A stretch of DNA of 64,000 nt from the NCBI GenBank assembly GCA_930367215.1, contig OV884060.1, positions 212,167,253 to 212,231,252 on the forward strand, written 5' to 3'. The notes beneath the pieces are model-generated. The model ran no database searches. It was not told the DNA's origin and saw only the letters and a program-made list of their open reading frames with translations. Position 1 is the first letter of the stretch, and each line of letters opens with the position of its first letter. The stretch is from Pollenia angustigena. Taxonomy: Eukaryota > Arthropoda > Insecta > Diptera > Polleniidae. The position numbers and the translations under genes are program-made. Shown here in pieces: positions 11,648 to 23,293 of this stretch.

Positions 11648-12488
11648 TACTATGTTCACACTTGGGTTCTTAAACGCGTTTAAGCAGCTCGAACGTGATT
11701 AAGCTCTAATCACTTCAAAATCGAGATGATTACCCATACATTGAAGTGATTTCTTATTCACTTCAAGTTGACATGATTACAACTAAATCACTTCATAAAC
11801 CACATAGAATCCACTGAACATACCTCAAATGTAGAATCGCCAACATGATCGTGTACAACCGGCCAAGATTTCTACTTAATGTTGTTACTTTTTTCCTTAA
11901 ATAATTCATAAATTTTCTCAATTTCATCATTAAAATGATTAAAATAATCTTCTGATAACTTTATAAAAGTGTTTTTATCCATTTTTAATACTTTAAAGAA
12001 ATATAAATTTGTTTGTTGTTTTTTTTGTGTTTTTGTTGTGTGTTTTTTTTTTCTTAATCATCTGTCGTCTTAATCATCTCAAATGTAATGTAAACGGCTT
12101 TGATTAGCTAAATCAACATTTTGCTTAAACGCGTTTAAAAACCTAAAGCTGGAGGTCCACACCACGCGTTACTCGCTCTTTCGCAGCATACGCAGCTGTC
12201 AAAAAAGTAGAATCTGTGTAGTTATACGTAGTAAGTTACATGCACAAAAGCGTAGATGCCTTGAGGCGAAAAGTAGGTTTACTTTCTACTTTTGTAAGCG
12301 TCACAAGCAGCGTTCGAACAAATCAGCTTATTTTGACAAATTAAATTTTATTTTTACTTGTGCTGCTGCTGCATAAAAAGCGTTGCATGTAACTTGAAAC
12401 TTAGAACGCAAGTAAGGTTATTAAAGCATGCGCTGCGTGAAGGCGAAAACGCGTGGTATGGACCTCCAGCTTAAGTGTGAACTTAGCA
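11648..12488. mobile_element. PIF/Harbinger-like element, TTA duplication, with nested MITE
   Basis: Ends TACTATGTTCACACTTGG and (inverted) TGCTAAGTTCACACTT. TTA flanks at 11645-11647 and 12489-12491. Subterminal TTAAACGCGTTTAAGC palindromes occur at both ends. The right end is split by the MITE 12147-12471. A second copy in inverse orientation begins at about 41231 and is cut off by the RTE insertion. Confidence 0.65.
12147..12471. mobile_element. PIF/Harbinger-like MITE, TAA duplication
   Basis: 325 bp. Inverted ends AGCTGGAGGTCCAC/TACCACGCGTT, flanked by TAA at 12144-12146 and 12472-12474. Inserted 17 bp from the end of the older element 11648-12488. Confidence 0.75.
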
Positions 12489-12613
12489 TTACACTCTGTT
12501 GTTAAATCCAAAACATCTTGTTGTCAAGTCAAGACAGCATCTGCACTTTTGGTAAGTGTTCTATTTTTATTTTTTGTTTTTATTTATAAAACTAATTCAT
12601 AAATATATGCTAG

Positions 12614-14138
12614 AAACACAACTGGGACGAACGACGAATTATTCGCAACGAATATTCGTCATTAGAAATAGAACACATTGGTGTATATGAAAGTACACAC
12701 AATCATTGCGTAGACCGAAATTCGTCGTGCGTAACGAACTCTGCTATAGGTTTATTTCTATTCCTTATGCAGAAGAACGACGAATAAATTGGGAAAGAGA
12801 TAGTGCAGCATGATAGCAAAGTTCAATATTTAATAAAAATCGTGCAATCTGTAAAGAATTACAGGGACAATTCGCTTCTATTGCGAACTTGGCTAAAATT
12901 CGCGAAAATTGCAAACTTTTAAACAAACATTAAAATTTATTAGAAATCGCTAAATGAGTGAAAAAGAAAACAAAATGTCGGAAAATAACAAAAAAAAAAA
13001 AAAAAAAAATTGTGAAAATTCGCGAAAATTTTTAATATTTTAAACAAGCCATAAAATTTATTGAAAGTTTCTAAAAATATAATGAATGGCAAAAGTTCAC
13101 ATTAATATATTAAATAACTTATTTATAAATAATAAATTATTTTTTCAATTCAAACAAAAAATTTGTAGAATCAAACAATTTTTTGTCTGAAATCGGTCCT
13201 ATAAAGAAATTTGCATATTCAAACAATTTATTTGCATTTTATTTATTGAAAAAAAAAAAAAAACACTGATTTTTTCAAACAAATAATTTAACAGAATCAA
13301 ACAAAAAATTAACTGAATTTAAAAATAAAAAAAAAAAAGTTTTTGCACAAGCAATGACGCGCACACAAGTAAGCACTGTATGAGAAGATTACGGCAAAGC
13401 CGCCGGCTGGCTTTGAGACACACTTTTTTTGTTGGAATAATTTTTTAACGAAGTCTTATTTGTACACACATCACAATGTTTTTCTTTATCACTCTCTGTT
13501 GCTGTATCCTTTCCTTTGCTAAAGAAGAAATGTAACCACAAACCGCAGCAGACCGACTCGATATGTTTTTCGTCATCATTCTATTTTTGTATTTGATGTA
13601 TTTAACCAAACAGTTTTAAAAAATTGAATACGGGATTTTGTTTCTTGTAATGTTGTATGTTGTTTCTGCTATTGTTTTTCTTATAGTTGCACTTTTTTAA
13701 AGCGTCCAAAAATAGACTGTGTGTGTTTTTGTTGTTGTTCTTATATTTCACATAAGGAAGTGTTGCTTACGATCAAATAAAATAAAATGCAAAAAGACGA
13801 CAACATTAAAGAGCGTAAAATATTTCATACAAAATTATGAAAACTTGACACCAATAACGCGTTTATTATATTTTTGAAGAGTTGTCCACATTTTTGTTGG
13901 TTAAATAAAAATCAAACAAAAATATTGTTTGAATCAGTAAAAAAATTTATAGAAATTAAAAAAATTTTCAAACAAGCGTTTGTTTGAAAATAATTCGGCA
14001 ATAATTTTTTCTGTGAATGTGAATATATACCTGGAGTTTACGCACTTATTGTGTCTCATATGACGAACTTATGCAACGAAATCTTGCCGTCGAATTCGTC
14101 GTACTATGCGAAGTTTGTCGTTCGTCCCAATTGTGTTT
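12614..14138. mobile_element. Inverted-repeat element (ACAAYTGGGACGAACGAC ends)
   Basis: AAACACAACTGGGACGAACG at 12614 pairs with the inverted right end at 14119-14138. Further subterminal CGACGAAT-type motifs pair too. It carries a ~900-bp nested element (13140-14020) and an 18-bp A run near 12991. Class not determined. Confidence 0.6.
13140..14020 (-). mobile_element. CACAGAAAAA-family element, reverse copy
   Basis: Inverse, shortened copy of 44755-45766. Shared segments include AATCAAACAATTTTTTGTC, CATTGCTTGTGC, GCCGGCTGGCTTTGAGACACA and the ATAATTTTTTCTGTG end. Confidence 0.6.
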
Positions 14139-15129
14139 ATTAATTGTGTATTAACTCAAAATTTTTATTTCTTCACTTTTTGGAATACCTCGACACGTAA
14201 AATTCGTATCTACCCGCTGTAAAAATATCGTGCTATTTTGTCTACTTTTTGATAATGAGCTTAAGACTTTTAGCCTGTTCAACGATTTCGAACGTTAACC
14301 TTCGCATATAAAATTATATTTAAAACAAAAACAAAATTCTAAAATGTTCCATCCACCATCGCGTCAATGGGCCTCAAGTAATCCAAATAAATTTTGTTTT
14401 TATTTTCAAATGTTTCGGAGTTATTCAAAAATTTGTGGCAACACATTTTTTTCGTCATGCAAACTTAGTACTATTTTTAGTTTTCAAAAAAAACTATAAG
14501 GACATCAATTTTATATTTTAATCATTTACCGAAAAGTGATATATATCATGAAAATCGGTGGCCAATGTTAATTTTTATACCCACACCACAATAGTGGTGA
14601 GGGTATTATGCATTTGTGCTGATGTGTGTAACACCTTCAAATATTGGTCCTAGACCCACCTTTTAGTACACCGATCGACTCGGAATCACTTTCTGAGTCG
14701 AACTAACGATGTCCGTCCGGCTGGCTGGCTGACTGGCTGACTGGCTGTCCATGCAACCTTGTGCGCAAAATACAGGTCGCAGAGTGGCTGAAAATTTAGT
14801 TTCATTGGCTAAAAGTTCAATTTTTGTTTGCCACCGATTTAAAAAATTTTAATTTTATTTAATAGTAAACATATTAAAACTAAGGTAGCCAGAAAATTAG
14901 GTTAACATATTGGTAATTGTGGTTGTGCCATGTTGTTAAACACGACTTTTTTTTTAATTCAGAAAAGTGTTTTTTTTAATATGTAATCCGAAAGAAATTA
15001 TCATTGCACAAAAACTATCAGCGATAATGACCTGCTTGCTTTTTTGCTAGGTTGGTAGTCTTGTTATCTTTAAAAAGGTAATATTTGCGACTGTTGTGTT
15101 CTTTATATTTGAGATGTTAGGACATATTT

Positions 15130-15410
15130 TCTAAACTACTATATTTTTGTCAAATTTCAACTTTAGTAGAATAGAACTTTTACGGACCAAAAGGGACCAA
15201 GAAGGTGAAACCACTGGTAGAAAGTGTTTTATTTAACCCTGTATATACTCTTGTACCCGTTTGGAACCGTCTGCTTAACACTTTAATTTTAATGAAATTA
15301 CTCCAAAAAAAATTTCTAAACTACTATATTTTTGTCAAATTTCAACTTTAGTAGAACAGAACTTTTACGGACCAAAAGGGACCAAGAAGGTGAAACCACC
15401 GATAGAAAGG
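15130..15410. repeat. Direct duplication of a ~97-bp segment
   Basis: The segment TTCTAAACTACTATATTTTT...AAGGTGAAACCAC at about 15131-15228 returns at 15312-15410 with very few changes, separated by ~83 bp. The second copy runs into the conserved frame that follows. Confidence 0.7.
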
Positions 15411-16168
15411 TAAAGGCTGCATCCTGCTGCATCATATGCCATGCAACATCAAGCCAATTAAACCAAGTCCCGACAAAATCATTAGATAATACTGATGTAT
15501 ATGAATTTGGATTATCACTACTACATGCAAGAATACGACTTATGGAACACATACTTAAAATCAGTTATGATTTGGATTTCAGATCTTCATGATCAATAAG
15601 AAACAACGAAACCAACAAGGAGTTAAGAAGGTCAAAATTTGGGTTTATTATAGATCAGACGAAACAAGAGTCAGGCAATACAAATGATGGCAATACCGCA
15701 AGAAGATTCTTTTCAGATCCAGAAACAGCATCTGAAATAACAGGTGTTGATTTTAAACTCATTTTTAGATTTAAAATAATCCTAGAAGTACTTGCGTGCA
15801 ATGAAGAAATTGACTCTAGAAAATTTGGAGATTTTGCTAAGGAAACTGCAAAAATATATACAACCAAGTACCCATGGAGAAATATGTCTGCTACAGTTCA
15901 CAAAATCCTTTATCATGGAGAAGATGTCATTAAATATCAGTTGGTGCCACTTGGAGATTTATTAGAGGAAGCTCAGGAAGAAAGGAATAAGGATTACAGA
16001 TTTTATAGAGAGCACAATACTAGAAAAATTTCACGAAATTCCACTAATGAAGATCTATTTAATATATTATTGGCAACGTCAGATCCGTTCATCTCCAGTA
16101 TTCGAAATCAATGGAAAGTGGAACATCGGGATTTAGATGAAGTGGTCAAAAAACTACTAAAGAACTGA
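15332..16168 (+). pseudogene. Unclassified conserved insect transposon-type protein, one in-frame stop
   Basis: A single frame stays open for about 279 codons apart from one TGA near 15590. Recognisable stretches include CCIICHATSS, NTNDGNTARRFFSDPET, ITGVDFKLIFRFKIILEV, KYPWRNMSATVHKILYHG, PLGDLLEEAQEERNKDYRFY and TNEDLFNILLATSDPFISS. From general familiarity this pattern recurs as multicopy uncharacterised proteins in arthropod and cnidarian genomes and is probably transposon-derived. I cannot name the family. The N-terminal part looks truncated and starts inside a local duplication. An AT-rich non-coding stretch follows. It is either a recent pseudogene or a coding fragment with a single sequencing or mutational stop. 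Confidence 0.55.
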
Positions 16169-17370
16169 AATAACACAGAACAGAATATGGAATATTTGCA
16201 ATCAATCTTTCAATTAAATGAACAATAATTATAATTCATTAGATCTAAGACAGACATTGTATCTATTAGTAAAAAATAATAATAAACAGAAACTCACATT
16301 GTTACAAAGTACTGTTGAAAAATTCAGTACTTTGGTACTTTTTTCAGTACTTTTTCATATTAAAAATACCGCAGTACACCCGCGTTGTTTTTAGTACTTT
16401 TTATCCTTTGAGCTTTTTAACTCTTAACTTTTTAACTGTGATGTGATCATTTCGAAAGCAGGCATAGGTTTTCATGTGTTTGTTGCAAAATTTATATTGT
16501 TGTATTTTAAAAATAATAAACGACGCTAATATTGAAATACAAATACAAATTCCTTTCCAGAATGGGATATTTGTTCTTACAAGTGGCAAGAAAATTTATA
16601 AAAAGGGATGCATTGGATACTATGTTAAGTGAAAACCATATTTATAGAAACATGCAATGTTAAGGAAATCGTTTTATTCGACAATTTGCGAAACATTAAG
16701 AACTAATTTTTGTTTTGAACATAAAACCTTAAAAGTGATAATCAGCTTCACTCCAGAAAATATTGTTTCCGGAAAACCCAATAGCATAATGTTGATGTTA
16801 TTAATGTTATTTACTAACGATAAAGAAAACTATAATAATATTAATTCTCCATTCCGTGTTCAAGGGGATCTTTCAGAACTGAATATATTTAAAATTCTTT
16901 GAAAAATATAGCCAATATTAAGAACGAAACTGATGTTTGCTGACATTTCACATATTGCTTTTGGTATTTTATCAATACCACATTTCTGAGCATCAATTGA
17001 ATTACAATAATATTGTAAATGGATGGGGCGCTTGACGCTTATGTATAACAGAAATATTATTAACATGTGTACCTCAAATATAAATATTGCTTGCTATTAA
17101 ATACTTAGATAAATGAATTCCAATAAAATATTTTTTGTTCCTTTTATTTTCATAAATTATTGGTTTTTTCAACAAAAAGTACCATTTGGTGAGAAAAATA
17201 CTCTTTTAGTTGAAGTTCAGTACCATTTCAAAATTTCAATTTTGCAACACTGGTGTGAAATGTTTGAATAAATAAATAAGAATAAATAAATGTGAACATA
17301 TTTGAAAGCAAAAAATTGTTTATTTTTCAGCAATTTTTTTTTATGTTAAAATTTTTTTTATAGTGTAAAC
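16169..17370. other. AT-rich sequence, possible degraded element
   Basis: GTTACAAAGTACTG (about 16304) and the inverted segment near 17225-17250 (GTACCATTTC...GCAACACTG) pair weakly and both sides repeat AGTACTTT motifs, so an old element about 16300-17250 is possible. No gene was supported. Confidence 0.3.
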
Positions 17371-17910
17371 CAGTGTTCGAAAATAAACACTAAATATCGT
17401 TCTTTAATGTTCGGTTCGGTAGATTTGTGGAAAACACAAACGCTAATAGTGTTTGTGTAGAAATTCATTAAAAAAAATAACGTTTCCCTGTTTGTCATCT
17501 TTCGAACACAAAAATAATGCTGTTTTCATCATACTCAACAAATGATGAGAACATTAAATTCCGTTCGGTTTTTTTTGAAAATCCACGAACTTCAATGTGT
17601 TCGGTTCGGCTCGTTAATGTTCGTCGCTTTTTGCTGATAAAAAAAACCAAACATTTTTTACAAAAACAAAATACACACACGAAAAAAACATTATAGAACA
17701 TTAAAATATAATGTTTTTCTACAGTATCACTAAAATTGTTCTGTTTTTTAACGAAGAACCGAACATTATATAATGTTCGGTTCTTTCTTGAAAATAGTTA
17801 CGAACGGTATTAAGGTTTGTGTATGTTTACACAAACATTAAAAAAATAGATATCGTTCTTCGGTGTGTGAGCCGAACGCTAAATAATGTACTGTTTATTT
17901 TCGAACACTG
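17371..17910. mobile_element. hAT MITE with perfect 8-bp duplication
   Basis: 540 bp. Ends CAGTGTTCGAAAATAAACA, flanked by GTGTAAAC at 17363-17370 and 17911-17918. The interior is full of GTTCGGTTCGG and CGAAC motifs on both strands. Non-coding. Confidence 0.8.
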
Positions 17911-18540
17911 GTGTAAACATTTAATTTTTTGAGTGTCCCATTATTACAAAAAATATTAGTGATTATTATTTGCACGCTAAAGTAAAAACAAATCTAAAGT
18001 TCCACTTTGCCCTTAAATTCCGCAATAACTACTCATGTGAATGAAAATTATAATGAAATTTAAAGTAGAGATTTTTGGCCAATGAAAAACGATTTTTAGC
18101 CACTGTGGGCCGCAATGTTGGAGACATTTTGATAAATTTGGGACACAGGTTATTATTGGTACAAGGACCAAGCCTATTGAAAATGGGCCAAAGATAGGGG
18201 GAAATTTCTTCCTCTCAGAAGCTATCAAACCGATTTTAATGAAATTTAAAACATAGATAAATTCATATTTATATGGGCACATAAGCATGATGTGTTTTTA
18301 AATACTGTGGTGTAGGGTATCATATGGTCGGGCTTGACCGACTTTACTTTCTTACTTGTTTATATTTTAATTAGTATTGTGGTTATTTTATTGAACTGTT
18401 TTATGGTTTTCAATCCAAATTTTAATATTTTTTTCAAGCTAAAGTTCATTTAAATGTAATTTGTATTACATTACTTTTATGAAAAAACGAGTTTTACAAC
18501 ATTAAATGAATTAAAATGTATTGATAATTTTCTATTCTTG

Positions 18541-18612
18541 ACCGAGCTGGGACTCGAACCCAAGTTTTCACGACAGGTTGCCCTTAAATGTTTCAATTGT
18601 AGCCACAGAATC
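18541..18612 (-). repeat. tRNA-derived (SINE-like) remnant
   Basis: On the minus strand GGTTCGAGTCCCA (18548-18560) is a perfect pol III B box. An imperfect A-box-like TGGCTACAATTG lies ~43 bp upstream. No cloverleaf acceptor stem is visible, so I call a tRNA-derived relic rather than a tRNA. Confidence 0.4.
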
Positions 18613-18847
18613 TCTTCAGAGGGGTTTGCCAGTTATGCTCAATACAAGAGAACGATAAAATAAACAGCAAATAATTTATAATACAATTCCCCTTAATTCA
18701 TCTTAACCATATTTTGCAATTTTTTACACAGTTTCAGAGATATTTAGAAAAAAGTGGCGGTACAATTTTTTTTTTATGCAAAATAAATGCTATTTTTAAA
18801 AGAAAAAATTTTTACAAAAATTAATTTCAAGAATAAAATAAAAATAG

Positions 18848-19025
18848 GTTCGCCTCTTCTGCCACCCTATCGCGAACAACAGCAATGTTTTCTTGGCGAG
18901 CAAGCACAGGTGTTTTCGCATTTCCTACAAACCCGGCTTGCTGAACACAATTCTCCCGATTGTGGACACATTTGGTCGATTATGCTGACCCACGTGAGTT
19001 TATTAAAAACAAGATGTGTATTAGG
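18848..19025 (+). CDS. Candidate internal exon of an unknown host gene
   Basis: An open, relatively GC-rich stretch encodes PYREQQQCFLGEQAQVFSHF, then LQTRLAEHNSPDCGHIWSIM and LTHVSLLKTRCVLG. It ends at a strong donor (TTAGG then GTAAGTAC). The proposed acceptor after AAAAATAG is weak because no pyrimidine tract precedes it. An alternative earlier donor, CAC then GTGAGT, is also in frame. The exon ends two bases into a codon, which fits the acceptor at 19398. I do not recognise the protein. The minus strand of the same stretch is cysteine-rich but has no matching splice sites of similar quality. Base composition differs clearly from the surrounding AT-rich DNA. Confidence 0.4.
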
Positions 19026-19397
19026 GTAAGTACTTTTTGCAATTTTTGCGAATATCAAATTCTTCATCGCATAGCCGTATAGACCGTGAAAAAATATTAA
19101 GAAATTATGTATTACTCTTCCACGATCGCGAAGAAAGTTTCCGCAGCAAACGCGATAAAGTTTTGAATTTAAATTTTTCTCCTTACTATACAAAATTAAC
19201 ATTTAATTAAAAAATTTTAAGTATTTTCTAATAATTTCATGAACAAAACAAGATCTTACCATTTGTACGGAAGAAGGGCGCAAAAAAATCGCGACTCTAT
19301 TTCGCGGCTTTTTAATAAACTTAATTTGAATGGCAAATGATAGATGTTGTGATAGATGAGTTGTTTGGCGGATATATGAAACAGTGATCATTTTCAG

Positions 19398-19515
19398 CAG
19401 CGTAGAAATTTATGCGGCGGAACGAGCTATTAAAGTTGCACAATATATTTTTCCATTATGTAAATCAACTCGCACTTTAAACTTAAAATTTATTTCATTA
19501 AACCCAAAAAAATAG
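19398..19515 (+). CDS. Candidate next exon of the same unknown gene
   Basis: The acceptor TGATCATTTTCAG is followed by CAGCG, giving a tandem NAGNAG acceptor whose two sites (19398 or 19401) are both in frame with the preceding exon. Joined to it, the frame reads GSVEIYAAERAIKVAQYIFP and then LCKSTRTLN before a TAG at 19513-19515. It could be the last exon, or splicing could leave at a weaker donor (TTAT then GTAAAT, about 19469). The intron from 19026 would be about 370 bp. The product is unknown. Confidence 0.35.
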
Positions 19516-19540
19516 CTTTACATTTTATTTTATGTATTAA

Positions 19541-19657
19541 GGCCTGTATTCATAAAAATATTTTAAACTTAATAAAGGCTTGAAAACCAAATTTTCTATG
19601 AAAAATTTCCTTAATAAACGTTTATTAAATTTTATAATCATTTATGAATATGGGGGC
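19541..19657. mobile_element. Small MITE, TAA duplication
   Basis: 117 bp. Ends GGCCTGTATTCATAAA and (inverted) GCCCCCATATTCATAAA, flanked by TAA at 19538-19540 and 19658-19660. Same 3-bp target type as the Harbinger-like elements in this window. The AATAAA hexamers near 19571 and 19612 lie inside it. Confidence 0.55.
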
Positions 19658-20043
19658 TAAAATATATAGCATATATAAACCATAAATGTACTAGGGTGTT
19701 CAATTAATCGGGTTTTATTTTTGTTCGATTAAACGATTAATCGATATTTGGCATTTTTTAATTATTCGATTAAACGAATAAAATCTTAAAATTAATCGAT
19801 TAATCGAATAATTCTTAATTTGAAATTTTATAAATTAGTTATTGAGTAAATAAACATTCTTGTTCAAATAAAACTTGTCAATGTAGCTCTAAATGTTTGC
19901 TTCACTTCAGGCAATTAAATTTTAAGAGAGTCTTTGGATTTTTTGCTACTTTTCACGGGCATTCCATCCTCTATGCCTCTATCCGCTATGATTCTTCAAA
20001 TAATTTCCTCTAGAGAAACACATGAACTATTTTGTTAAAATAT

Positions 20044-20283
20044 ACGGGCGTGTTCTAGAAATCGAAAAGAAGTGGATTTAAAAAAAAGCTAATTTTAAAA
20101 ACGACCCTGTACTGAAAGTTCCTGAAAATATTCCATTTTATCTACTTCATTCTTTAAGTATCCCTTATTTTGCAAGAACAACACTTAAAACCGCGAAAAA
20201 CTACATTCAGTTCGTAAATAATTGAATTTAAATTTAAGTTCGATTTCAATCTCACTGCATTTCGATTTCTAGAATATACCCGA
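20044..20283. mobile_element. MITE with TTCTAGAAATCGAAA ends
   Basis: CGGGCGTGTTCTAGAAATCG and the inverted CGGGTATATTCTAGAAATCG bound about 240 bp inside the hAT element. Target duplication not resolved. Confidence 0.55.
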
Positions 20284-20370
20284 TAAATTTATATAAATCT
20301 TTGAGTTAACATACCTTTGTCGATTTTCTTTTGTGAAATGTGTTGAAAAACTGTAACAAAAATATAAGCT

Positions 20371-20561
20371 TAGGCCCTAATTTTGTTAATCGCAACGCAA
20401 CGCCAATAAATTAACGCCTAATAACTTGTGGCGTTGAAAATTTTAAAATGGTACATGAATTTCTGTAGAAAGCAACAACAAAATTAACAAATATTTATGA
20501 CTTTGTTTTTGCTTTCAATGTAATTCTTTGGCGTTGCGTTTTATATAATTAGGGCCTAAAC
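20371..20561. mobile_element. MITE with GGCCCTAATT ends
   Basis: GGCCCTAATT / AATTAGGGCC bound about 190 bp, flanked by TA. GCGTTGCG-type motifs repeat inside. Nested in 19692-20809. Confidence 0.5.
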
Positions 20562-21049
20562 TACTCACTAAACGTGACTGTTTTTTTTTAATTCCAAGGG
20601 ACACATACATTTTGTTGGTTTATTCGAATTAAAACTTTATAAAAATTATACATTTAACAGAAATATTATATATTGTTATCATTCGATTAATCGGTGTAAA
20701 TTCTTCGATTAATCCTTTAATCGAAATTAGCAATTTTTAATTATTCGAACAATTAATCGTCCAAAATTCTTCGATTAATCGAACAATAATTAGTCGATTG
20801 AACACCCTAAAATGTACCATACATATATAATGTGTATGGAAATTAAAAAAAAAAATTTTTTTGAGGAGCTTTAGAAATTGCACTTGGTTTGGAAACTTTT
20901 ATGGCCAAAATTGCCCATCGCGTGGTGGGATGAAGAAATTTTGTCCAAAAAAAGTCATTACCCCAATTAAAAAAACTCAACAAAGAGGTTAAATAAAATA
21001 TAAGATCAGTTCAGTATACATAAATCTTTTTAAATAAGCAATGTATGAT

Positions 21050-22300
21050 TTCCTTGTGAGGCAAATTTAGACAGTACAGTCTATCCTCTGTCATTGTTGA
21101 TACGAGCCATGTTTTTATTCGACGAAGGGTAGGAAATGACCTCCCGCTCGTTGCTTTACTGACGAGCATTGAAACGAAAATTTTAAATATTTTTCTTAGA
21201 TTTGGGTAGATATTTTCATCACAGTTTATGAAAGCATCTACAACGTTATCCGATCAGGCTCAAGTTTAGATCTTAGGAGAAGTTTATCTTTTTTATCAAA
21301 TATAATCAGCTCATCAGCTAGTTGTGGTTTTAACAGTTTTGTATCTGTATATGACTTGATTACACTTTGAGGTAGAAGTTTAGGTATGTTCAATACATTT
21401 GGGATATCTATTGGGAGAGTTGTTATGAGATCTTCTAAAATAAATTCAATAAGAAGAATGTAACCTACAACTCGGTAGTAATTTTCAACATTTTGGATGT
21501 GATTATTTCGTTAAACTCTTGTCTTCTGGATTGGAACCTCGATTTAAACGCAAATAACTAAAACTTTTTCAAAAATCGCTTTAAATTGTTCTTTGGCTTT
21601 ATTTATTTTCTCTTCAAGGCTCATGATTAAAGTTTTGATAAGGCTTGATCCTCTTTGAAGATCTATATCTTGCTTTTGTTAAATGATACTAAGTGGCTGT
21701 GTTACAATAGGTATCACACTTAATATGTATATTCCGCAAATAAACTTAAAAGTACTAAGTGAGTTCCTTAATATAAACGTAGAGATACTACCTTTCCACT
21801 CAGATATTTTTTCCAAAGCTTCTACTATATGATGTACACTTGTTGCAAAGACGCATAATGGAGAGAGTTTGGCTCCCAAATACTTTCCTAAAACTGTTTT
21901 TCGCTTGGGATGATTATATTTTAAAAATTTTGTCGTTTCTTTAACAAATGATACAACTTTTTGTATTAATGGCACTTCATTGCTTTTAGAAATTGAGTTG
22001 TTCGATTTATGGGAATAGCATGGCGTTTGTTTCGTATTTGTCGCTTTTCCAGAAATTTTGAACAGCTCCATTTTCTGCTGACATCAGAGGACACCCATCT
22101 GTTCCATCTCCTACACAATTTTTTATGTCAAGACCAAAATTTGTCAAAGCTTTGAGAACTATTGATGATAGTTCCTTCGCATCAATTGACACATCAACGT
22201 CATCAATATCTTTTGAAGCCTCTTCAAATGCGTTTACAACCAAGCCAATAAATTCTTCCCTAAAGATAAGGAAATCTGGCTTTTCCCCGACAAATCCGCG
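21050..22300 (-). pseudogene. Degenerate hAT transposase with hAT-C dimerisation domain
   Basis: On the minus strand 22243-22007 gives LKALTNFGLDIKNCVGDGTD followed by GCPLMSAENGAVQNFW. This matches the first catalytic-aspartate region of hAT transposases of the ZMYM/DUF4371 type (GxGxDGxxxMSxxxxGVQ). After a frame change CYSHKSNNSISKS and LGKYLGAKLSPLC continue the RNase-H-like core. At about 21184-21081 the frame reads LVSKATSGRSFPTLRRIKTW and LVSTMTEDRLYCLNL, a clear hAT-C domain. Stops and frameshifts separate the parts (for example TAG after the DNVV segment near 21243). The N-terminal BED finger was not found and no flanking inverted repeats with an 8-bp duplication were located. The copy is inactive. 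Confidence 0.7.
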
Positions 22301-23187
22301 CTTTCGTCAAAAATTATCGAAAAGAATTTTGATTCATATAACACATTAATACATAAATATTGCAAATACCGCTCGCATTAGCAAGTCAAACGTTTAGTCT
22401 TTGGATAGAGATGGCACCTGCTTGGATTGAATGTAGAATAAAAAGTAATTGAAAACGGTAAACTAGATGTTTCTTTGGAAATATCTAATTAAAAACTATT
22501 AGGATTAAGATATGGATACTTATTGAAAATCGTTAGAGATTCAATAAAAATAAATAAGAAAATACTTATTGAAAATTTCGTTAGAGATTCCATAAACAAA
22601 AAAAACCTTGCTGGGATTCCCAAAAATTTTGTACATTAAGAAAATATTATTATGGGGAATTCTTGTATTATCGAAATTAACAAAACATATTTTTATAATT
22701 TACGGGGGGGAAATTTCCTTATCCCCTCCCCCCTCTGAATCCGCGCCTGATATTAAGCCATTTGTTGCTCAAACCCGCCAATATGCTAGATTTTCCGATA
22801 ACCGTCAAAACGGAAATTTTACCGCAATGGGCACATAAAATTGGCAATAGTGGCAATAAAGCTTTCGCAAAATCTTTTATATTAAATCTTTTTTCTTTTT
22901 TGGTGGATGAAAACATATCATTTTAAAACACCCTTTTGCACTAAAGTAATCGAAAATTAACTTAGTATGTGTTCTTTACATCCAATCACACATCTTAACA
23001 CCTAAAAGCATCTATCTGATATGTTAAGTAACAAATCTATTAGTTGCTTTGTAAGTATATAGGGTTCTATATACCGGCACTTGTATTCAGATGTATGTAC
23101 ATATGTATATAGCGTGCAGCATCTCGAAAACCTGTGGCCCAAGAAAAATAGCAACAGTATAATTTTTTTTGTTTTTTTTTTTAATAC
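22301..23187. other. No gene identified; upstream region of the glycine-rich gene
   Basis: It contains TCGTTAGAGATTC repeated near 22525 and 22579, and a C-rich/G-rich stretch around 22705-22735. No coding segment was supported. Confidence 0.35.
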
Positions 23188-23222
23188 TATAAAAGGAGAA
23201 TGTTTGTTTTCAAATGTTAGCA
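23188..23222 (+). promoter_or_regulatory. Core promoter: TATA box and probable start region
   Basis: TATAAAAG at 23188-23195 lies about 30 bp before GTTAGCAGTAAT (23217-23228), which resembles an insect initiator. This gives a ~75-nt leader before the ATG at 23294. A strong TATA box fits a tissue-restricted structural gene. Confidence 0.65.
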
Positions 23223-23293
23223 GTAATTAAAGAAAACTTGACAAGTAAAGTTAAGCAGGGATAGAAGATACTAAGGAAATATTTGCAAAAATA

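Larger units (their letters stand above)
14574..18360 (-). mobile_element. Helentron-like repeat, family B, split by insertions
   Basis: The left end TATACCCACACCACAATAGTG, with CTGGCTGACTGGCTGACTGG microsatellite near 14720-14745, and the right end GGTCGGGCTTGACCGACTTT match the two ends of the copy at 44405-46112 in reverse. Only about 250 bp on the left and 380 bp on the right belong to this repeat. The middle holds other elements, including 15130-16168 and 17371-17910. Confidence 0.5.
19692..20809. mobile_element. hAT-type element, TAGGGTGTTCAAT ends, perfect 8-bp duplication
   Basis: 1118 bp. Terminal TAGGGTGTTCAAT is matched inverted at the right end. The duplication AAATGTAC lies at 19684-19691 and 20810-20817. 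Subterminal regions consist of clustered ATTAATCGATT-type motifs. No transposase. Two smaller inverted-repeat units lie inside (20044-20283 and 20371-20561). Confidence 0.8.

Noticed and set aside
18541..18612. Functional tRNA gene
   Set aside because: A B box is present but no acceptor or anticodon stems can be formed.
18867..19202. Cysteine-rich minus-strand frame (MCPQSGELCSASRVC...)
   Set aside because: The plus-strand reading of the same bases has the better donor and a phase-matched next exon; the Cys pattern is likely antisense.
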